A DNA stretch of 64,000 nt, taken from positions 1,488,001-1,552,000 of the forward strand of contig NZ_JARKMY010000001.1 in NCBI RefSeq assembly GCF_029360725.1, read 5' to 3'. The DNA is from Chryseolinea sp. H1M3-3. GTDB taxonomy: Bacteria; Bacteroidota; Bacteroidia; Cytophagales; Cyclobacteriaceae. Positions within the stretch are counted from its first letter, which is position 1. Each line of letters opens with the position of its first letter. Positions 60,801 through 64,000 of the stretch are shown here, piece after piece. The notes beneath the pieces were generated by a model. It ran no database searches and had not been told where the DNA came from. It saw nothing but the letters and a program-made list of their open reading frames with translations. A program made the translations under genes and the position numbers.

Positions 60801-60890
60801 GTGGCCTTACTCAGATTCGAACTGAGATTCCTTTGCAGGCAGCATGGCTCTAAATGCGCTTCCCTACTAAACTTCTCCGAGAGGTTTTTC
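60801..60890 (-). ncRNA. degenerate tRNA-like fragment with a T-arm
   Basis: On the minus strand CTCAG-TTCGAAT-CTGAG (60826-60810) is a perfect T-arm, followed by TAAGGCCAC that could be an acceptor 3' strand. Upstream lies AGTTTAGTAGGGAAGC, similar to a D-arm, and a TTTAGAG heptamer that would give a UAG (Leu) anticodon loop. The acceptor 5' strand and the anticodon stem are not convincing, so it is either a decayed tRNA or a diverged relative of elements A and B. Confidence 0.45.
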
Positions 60891-61012
60891 GGTGCATCTG
60901 CAAAATCTATCCGTTATAGCGTATAGCAGTAACGGAATCATCCATGCACTCTACGGAACGTCAATACTTTTACCGTAGGCTTTTCCTTTTAAGCTATAAG
61001 ACCTTTCAAAAC

Positions 61013-61037
61013 CTCTCCTTCCAACTGAAGGAGAGGG
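61013..61037 (-). promoter_or_regulatory. strong hairpin near the start of the slipin leader, attenuator-like
   Basis: CCTCTCCTTC and GAAGGAGAGG form a perfect 10-bp stem with a 5-base loop, followed on the minus strand by TTTTG. It lies about 30-55 bases after the likely start of transcription from promoter C, so it could act as an early terminator or attenuator of the tRNA-like leader. Confidence 0.45.
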
Positions 61038-61076
61038 TGGCACATTCACTTTATCACTTTCACGTAAATGATAATT

Positions 61077-61112
61077 CAAAATTGAAGCCCTACTGCGCAG
61101 TCTTTTTGCGCA
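61077..61112 (-). promoter_or_regulatory. promoter/operator C: TGCGCA-N7-TGCGCA between slipin leader and WYL regulator
   Basis: On the minus strand TGCGCAAAAAGACTGCGCA (61112-61094) is followed by exactly 13 bases and TTTGAATTATC, as in promoter B; the -7 element is CAATTTTG (61084-61077). The asymmetric A-rich spacer has the same orientation as in A and B relative to minus-strand transcription, so the promoter points into the tRNA-like leader and slipin. The same palindrome lies 38 bases before the WYL gene on the plus strand and could also autoregulate it. Confidence 0.75.
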
Positions 61113-61150
61113 GTAAATATTTTTTACGTTTTTTATTAAAAAATTTCAGC

Positions 61151-62878
61151 ATGCCGGTAAACAGGAACGCCCTTATTCGTTATAGAACCATTGACAATTG
61201 CCTCAAAAACAGGAAAAGAAAGTGGACATTGGAGGATTTGATAGAGGCATGCTCGGAGGCGCTCTATGAGTATGAAGGAATAGATAAGGGCGTAAGCAAG
61301 CGTTCTATTCAAATGGATATTCAATTCATGCGAAGCGATAAGCTTGGTTACAATGCTCCAATCGTTGTGTTGGAAAAGAAGTATTATAGTTATGAAGACC
61401 CGAATTATTCTATTACAAATATTCCGTTGACAGAGCAGGATCTGGGAAAGCTAACCGAAGTAGTAGGAATTCTTAAGCAGTTCAAAGGATTTAGCCACTT
61501 CCAGGAATTGAGCGTAATGGTTCAGCGTCTTGAAAATAAAATATACGCTGCCAAGACAAATACTGAACCAGTCATCGATTTTGAAAAGAATGAAAATCTC
61601 AAAGGACTCGAACATATTGAAGCATTGTATCAAGCTATTATTAAAGAATGCACGGTTGAATTATGTTATCAGTCTTTCAAAGCCAGAAGCGCTAACACAT
61701 TCACCTTTCATCCATACTATTTAAAGGAGTATCGAAACAGATGGTTCGTCATTGGCGTGAAAAAAAGAAAATCTCCGATTCTTACGTTGGCACTGGATCG
61801 CATTGTTAGTATCGGGGAATGTGACAAAGCCTATGTGCCGAGGGATAAAGAGTTCGCACTTCCGGAGTTTTTTAAAGATGTTCTGGGTGTTACAGTCAAT
61901 CCCGATGGAAAAACTGAAAGGGTATTGCTTTTTGCCGATAATCAGACCGCTCCATATATATTAACTAAACCCATCCACCATTCTCAACGGGCAGAGGAAA
62001 CACTTCCCAACGGGATGATATTTTCATTACAGGTACAACTTAATTATGAGTTAGAGCGGGAAATACTTGGTTTCGGAGACCATATTAGAGTACTTTCTCC
62101 TGAACGGCTTAAGAGAAGAATAAAAGAATGCCTGACGCATGCCCTTGATCAGTATCAATATGAATTAAGTGAAAACGCCCTGCATGGAGCGATACAGAAA
62201 CTTACATACAAAGGGTTCATGATTCTCCACCATGTTTTTTCAAAAAAGGAGATCAATCAGATTAAATCCCGGATCGACTACTATTTTAAGATCAGGAATG
62301 AGGAAAACGCTCACGCGATTCGAAATGTCTTGGGCGAAATTCCTGAGTTAAAATCTCTGATTCTAAATGCAAACCTTCTACACATATTGAGAAAAATAGA
62401 TCCTAAGCTTTTTTTGACCAAAGCGATCTTTTTTGATAAGACACCGGAGTCCAATTGGTATGTCACCTGGCATCAAGACATAATTATCAATGTGAAGGAA
62501 AAAATAGAGACAAACGGTTTTACAGGCTGGACAAAGAAATCAGGGGTGCATGGTGTATGTCCTCCAGAAGAAATTCTGAGAGATACTATCACAATCAGAA
62601 TTCATCTCGATGACACCGATGAAACAAATGGTGCCTTAAAAGTCGTTCCCGGCTCGCATAACAAAAAACTGTCTGATGAAGAAATAAATTTGATCACTCA
62701 AAATGGGATTCCTTATATATGTGAGGTGGCCGCGTGTGGTATACAGATAATGAAACCTCTGCTACTTCATTCTTCATCAAAAGCCACAAGTCAGAAGCAT
62801 CGAAGAGTAATTCACCTTGAATTTAGTACAATGGATTTACCGAATGGATTGAAATGGGCGGAACGCCAGGAATTGTGA
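61151..62878 (+). CDS. WYL-domain transcriptional regulator fused to a PhyH-type 2OG-Fe(II) dioxygenase domain
   Basis: 575 residues from the ATG at 61151 (MPVNRNALIRYRTID). The longer open frame upstream would run through the operator. The N-terminus is a winged HTH (RKWTLEDLIEACSEAL and SKRSIQMDIQFMRSD). A WYL domain follows (ELCYQSFKARSANTFTFHPYYLKEYRNRWFV, residues about 175-330, with a WCX-like end). The last 220 residues are a phytanoyl-CoA-dioxygenase-like domain with His441-x-Asp443 (TWHQDI), distal His540 (LLHSSSKA) and Arg551/552 for 2-oxoglutarate. WYL regulators commonly control RNA-repair and defence loci. It probably binds the TGCGCA operators, with iron/2OG as a possible second input. 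Confidence 0.88.
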   Translation: MPVNRNALIRYRTIDNCLKNRKRKWTLEDLIEACSEALYEYEGIDKGVSKRSIQMDIQFMRSDKLGYNAPIVVLEKKYYSYEDPNYSITNIPLTEQDLGKLTEVVGILKQFKGFSHFQELSVMVQRLENKIYAAKTNTEPVIDFEKNENLKGLEHIEALYQAIIKECTVELCYQSFKARSANTFTFHPYYLKEYRNRWFVIGVKKRKSPILTLALDRIVSIGECDKAYVPRDKEFALPEFFKDVLGVTVNPDGKTERVLLFADNQTAPYILTKPIHHSQRAEETLPNGMIFSLQVQLNYELEREILGFGDHIRVLSPERLKRRIKECLTHALDQYQYELSENALHGAIQKLTYKGFMILHHVFSKKEINQIKSRIDYYFKIRNEENAHAIRNVLGEIPELKSLILNANLLHILRKIDPKLFLTKAIFFDKTPESNWYVTWHQDIIINVKEKIETNGFTGWTKKSGVHGVCPPEEILRDTITIRIHLDDTDETNGALKVVPGSHNKKLSDEEINLITQNGIPYICEVAACGIQIMKPLLLHSSSKATSQKHRRVIHLEFSTMDLPNGLKWAERQEL

Positions 62879-62898
62879 TTTTTTAAAATAAAAGTTAA

Positions 62899-63564
62899 CT
62901 ACGCCTCTCTCAACAGAATAAAATTCCTGCAACTGTAAAACTTCACGTTCGGCATTATTGGAAGTGTGCTAAAAATCAGATCAGCATTTTTTGCTTCATT
63001 GTCCATTAGGAATTCTTTCTCTGTGATGTACACTTCCAACTGAGAATAGTAAGAACGAAACCAATGTAATTTATTTGTCAATGCCTGCGAGCGAATTTCC
63101 TGCTCAATTGATTGGAAGAATTGTGCAGGGGGAACGAAGTGCTCACCAGCACCTATCGACTTCGGAATAAGGTTGCCAATATAAACTTTCCATGTTCTCT
63201 CATTGACAAGCCACTCTTCAATTTCAACCTGTCTTAAGGTTTCCTGGTCGTGGCATCCAAATGCCGCGAGTATTGGATGCAGACTGCTCAAAGAGAAGTT
63301 TTGAAAGTTTTTGTTTATCGCTTCATCTACAGTACCACCAAAATCTCCAAAACATTCGATAATCTTTTCACCGGTGTCAGTCACTGCCATCACATCAAGA
63401 CGCGAACTAATACCACCGTTGATTTCATGATAGACAAGTCGTGTCTTAAACTTTAGATCATCAGCAAGGCTGGTATTAACAAATTCGTTGTCGACATCAA
63501 CATTCACGCCATGGTTTTTGAGTAAGCCAGCAAGTTGTAGGTTGACAATAATTTCGTTTGCCAT
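62899..63564 (-). CDS. DUF6348 family protein
   Basis: 221 residues. The blocks LLKNHGVNVDVDNEFV, LVYHEINGGISSRLDVMAV, ECFGDFGGTVDEAINKNFQNF and WFRSYYSQLEVYITEKEFL match the DUF6348 family. The function is unknown; relatives are often found in polymorphic-toxin or accessory regions, where they may be immunity-like proteins. It is convergent with the WYL gene, 20 bases away, and follows the XRE antitoxin by about 40 bases on the same strand. Confidence 0.75.
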   Translation of the reverse strand: MANEIIVNLQLAGLLKNHGVNVDVDNEFVNTSLADDLKFKTRLVYHEINGGISSRLDVMAVTDTGEKIIECFGDFGGTVDEAINKNFQNFSLSSLHPILAAFGCHDQETLRQVEIEEWLVNERTWKVYIGNLIPKSIGAGEHFVPPAQFFQSIEQEIRSQALTNKLHWFRSYYSQLEVYITEKEFLMDNEAKNADLIFSTLPIMPNVKFYSCRNFILLREA

Positions 63565-63603
63565 GCTCGCATCTATTCATTCGTGAGACTTTGAGGTTTA
63601 ATT

Positions 63604-63894
63604 TTAATCCTTAATCAATCGCTTCACTCTAATCTTAGTTGCCTCTTTATATCCTTTCGCGAGGTCATAGTTCATCTGCGCCTGTAACCAGAATTCAGGG
63701 GTAGTATCGAACGCCTTGCTAAGCTTGAATGCCATTTCTACAGATACGGAATACTCTCCTTTAATAATAGCGTACAGATTTTTTCGTGCAACGCCCAACG
63801 CACTCGCGACCTCGGTGATTGTCAGATTATGTGGCTTGATGTATAATTCTTCAAGAATCTGACCGGGGTGCGCTGGGCTGTGCATTCGTGGCAT
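63604..63894 (-). CDS. higA: HigA-family antitoxin (XRE-type HTH)
   Basis: 96 residues. The HigA signature HPGQILEELYIKPHNLTITEVA leads into a helix-turn-helix (SALGVARKNLYAIIKGEYSVSVEMAFKLSKAF) and the C-terminal FWLQAQMNYDLA motif. HigA binds and neutralises the HigB mRNA interferase and represses its own operon. A partial upstream gene ends 6 bases before its start and could be the toxin, but the visible part does not look like HigB. Confidence 0.88.
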   Translation of the reverse strand: MPRMHSPAHPGQILEELYIKPHNLTITEVASALGVARKNLYAIIKGEYSVSVEMAFKLSKAFDTTPEFWLQAQMNYDLAKGYKEATKIRVKRLIKD

Positions 63895-63900
63895 AGATAC

Positions 63901-63999
63901 TTAGTTTAATTCCTGTTTATAATCCAACTGTCGTATCTCTCCATCTATAAAGCGGAACGAAAATGTTCCTACTCCGTGAACTCTTAGGCGATAACTGTT
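63901..63999 (-). CDS. C-terminal end of an upstream gene, partial; possible toxin partner of higA
   Basis: 33 codons with a TAA stop at 63901-63903 remain. The visible tail reads YRLRVHGVGTFSFRFIDGEI followed by a charged end. It is co-directional with higA, 6 bases upstream, so by position it is the candidate toxin. The tail lacks the IRINDQWRI-type strand of typical HigB, so the family is unassigned. Confidence 0.45.
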   Translation of the reverse strand, partial: NSYRLRVHGVGTFSFRFIDGEIRQLDYKQELN

Positions 64000-64000
64000 C

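Larger units (their letters stand above)
59994..61068 (-). other. about 1.07-kb leader of the slipin gene with tRNA-derived elements
   Basis: No convincing protein gene lies between the slipin start and promoter C; short open frames here run through tRNA arms. On the minus strand the region contains at least three T-arm-like hairpins, two canonical D-arms, one complete anticodon arm (GUU) and two acceptor stems arranged 3' strand first. It also holds two TCC(A/G)CCAGTTGGCGGA-type palindromes (60571-60586 and 60761-60776 on the plus strand), an 18-bp repeat copy, and a TCCGTTA/TAACGGA hairpin (60910-60936). Most of the remainder is unassigned. Confidence 0.75.

Noticed and set aside
60944-61150. 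Longer N-terminal extension of the WYL-PhyH protein
   Set aside because: The extra 69 codons run through operator C and a strong hairpin, and the WYL-regulator N-terminus starts naturally at the ATG at 61151.
63901-63999. HigB toxin upstream of higA
   Set aside because: The visible 33 codons lack the C-terminal strand pattern of HigB; only the position suggests it, so no toxin name is given.
1-64000. CRISPR arrays, rRNA genes or insertion-sequence transposases
   Set aside because: I saw no regularly spaced direct repeats, no rRNA-like stretches and no transposase genes; repeats present are short palindromes only.

Overview
The window looks like a chromosome segment of a Bacteroidota bacterium, most likely of the Cytophagales. 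The reasons are moderate GC content, start codons without clear Shine-Dalgarno sites, several proteins with carboxypeptidase-regulatory-like repeats (including a DUF5686 protein), LytTR/His_kinase regulator pairs, a zinc-binding anti-sigma with its ECF sigma factor, and a tyrosine recombinase of the Bacteroides type. The assignment rests on sequence recognition without database searches.

Positions 1-30.7 kb are core genome. They hold the end of a nucleoid-associated protein, dxs with an alpha/beta hydrolase, scpA, a creatininase-family enzyme, an arsS pair, a lytic transglycosylase, mnmH, and an FkbM methyltransferase. An operon follows, reading sigma factor, anti-sigma, gmk, nadD and a DUF5686 outer-membrane protein. 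Then come a vWA protein, a second sigma factor with a TonB/anti-sigma fusion, a LytTR two-component pair, an aminotransferase, recR-clpS, a sodium symporter, an alkyltransferase-like protein and an Ig-like secreted protein.

At 30.8-32.5 kb a tRNA-Ser(UGA), a broken tRNA-Ser copy and a twice-frameshifted integrase mark what is probably the edge of a genomic island. To its right (32.7-64 kb) nearly everything is accessory: a wHTH/nucleotidyltransferase pair (candidate toxin-antitoxin), an NAD-themed cluster (NAD-kinase-like, SPFH, DUF4291, NrtR-type NUDIX regulator), a translationally coupled SWIM/DUF5691/MoxR/DUF5682 set with a vWA protein, an RtcB gene paired with an AAA-M41 protease fusion, and a large RNA-repair-type locus.

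The RNA-repair locus (50.5-62.9 kb) is the most interesting part. It holds a second rtcB, two RlaP-like nucleotidyltransferases, a HEAT-repeat protein, a 2OG-Fe(II) oxygenase, a barstar-like RNase inhibitor, a slipin, and a WYL regulator fused to a PhyH-type dioxygenase. Three promoters share one architecture: TGCGCA-N7-TGCGCA, 13 bases, then a Bacteroidota-like -7 element. They lie before the nucleotidyltransferase pair, before rtcB, and between the WYL gene and the slipin. The third points into a roughly 1.1 kb leader ahead of the slipin. This leader contains tandem tRNA-like elements in circularly permuted order (T-arm, acceptor 3' strand, tiny loop, acceptor 5' strand, D-arm, then all or half of the anticodon arm). 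My inference is a WYL-controlled RNA damage response that makes its own tRNA-like ligation substrates, decoys or sensors for RtcB.
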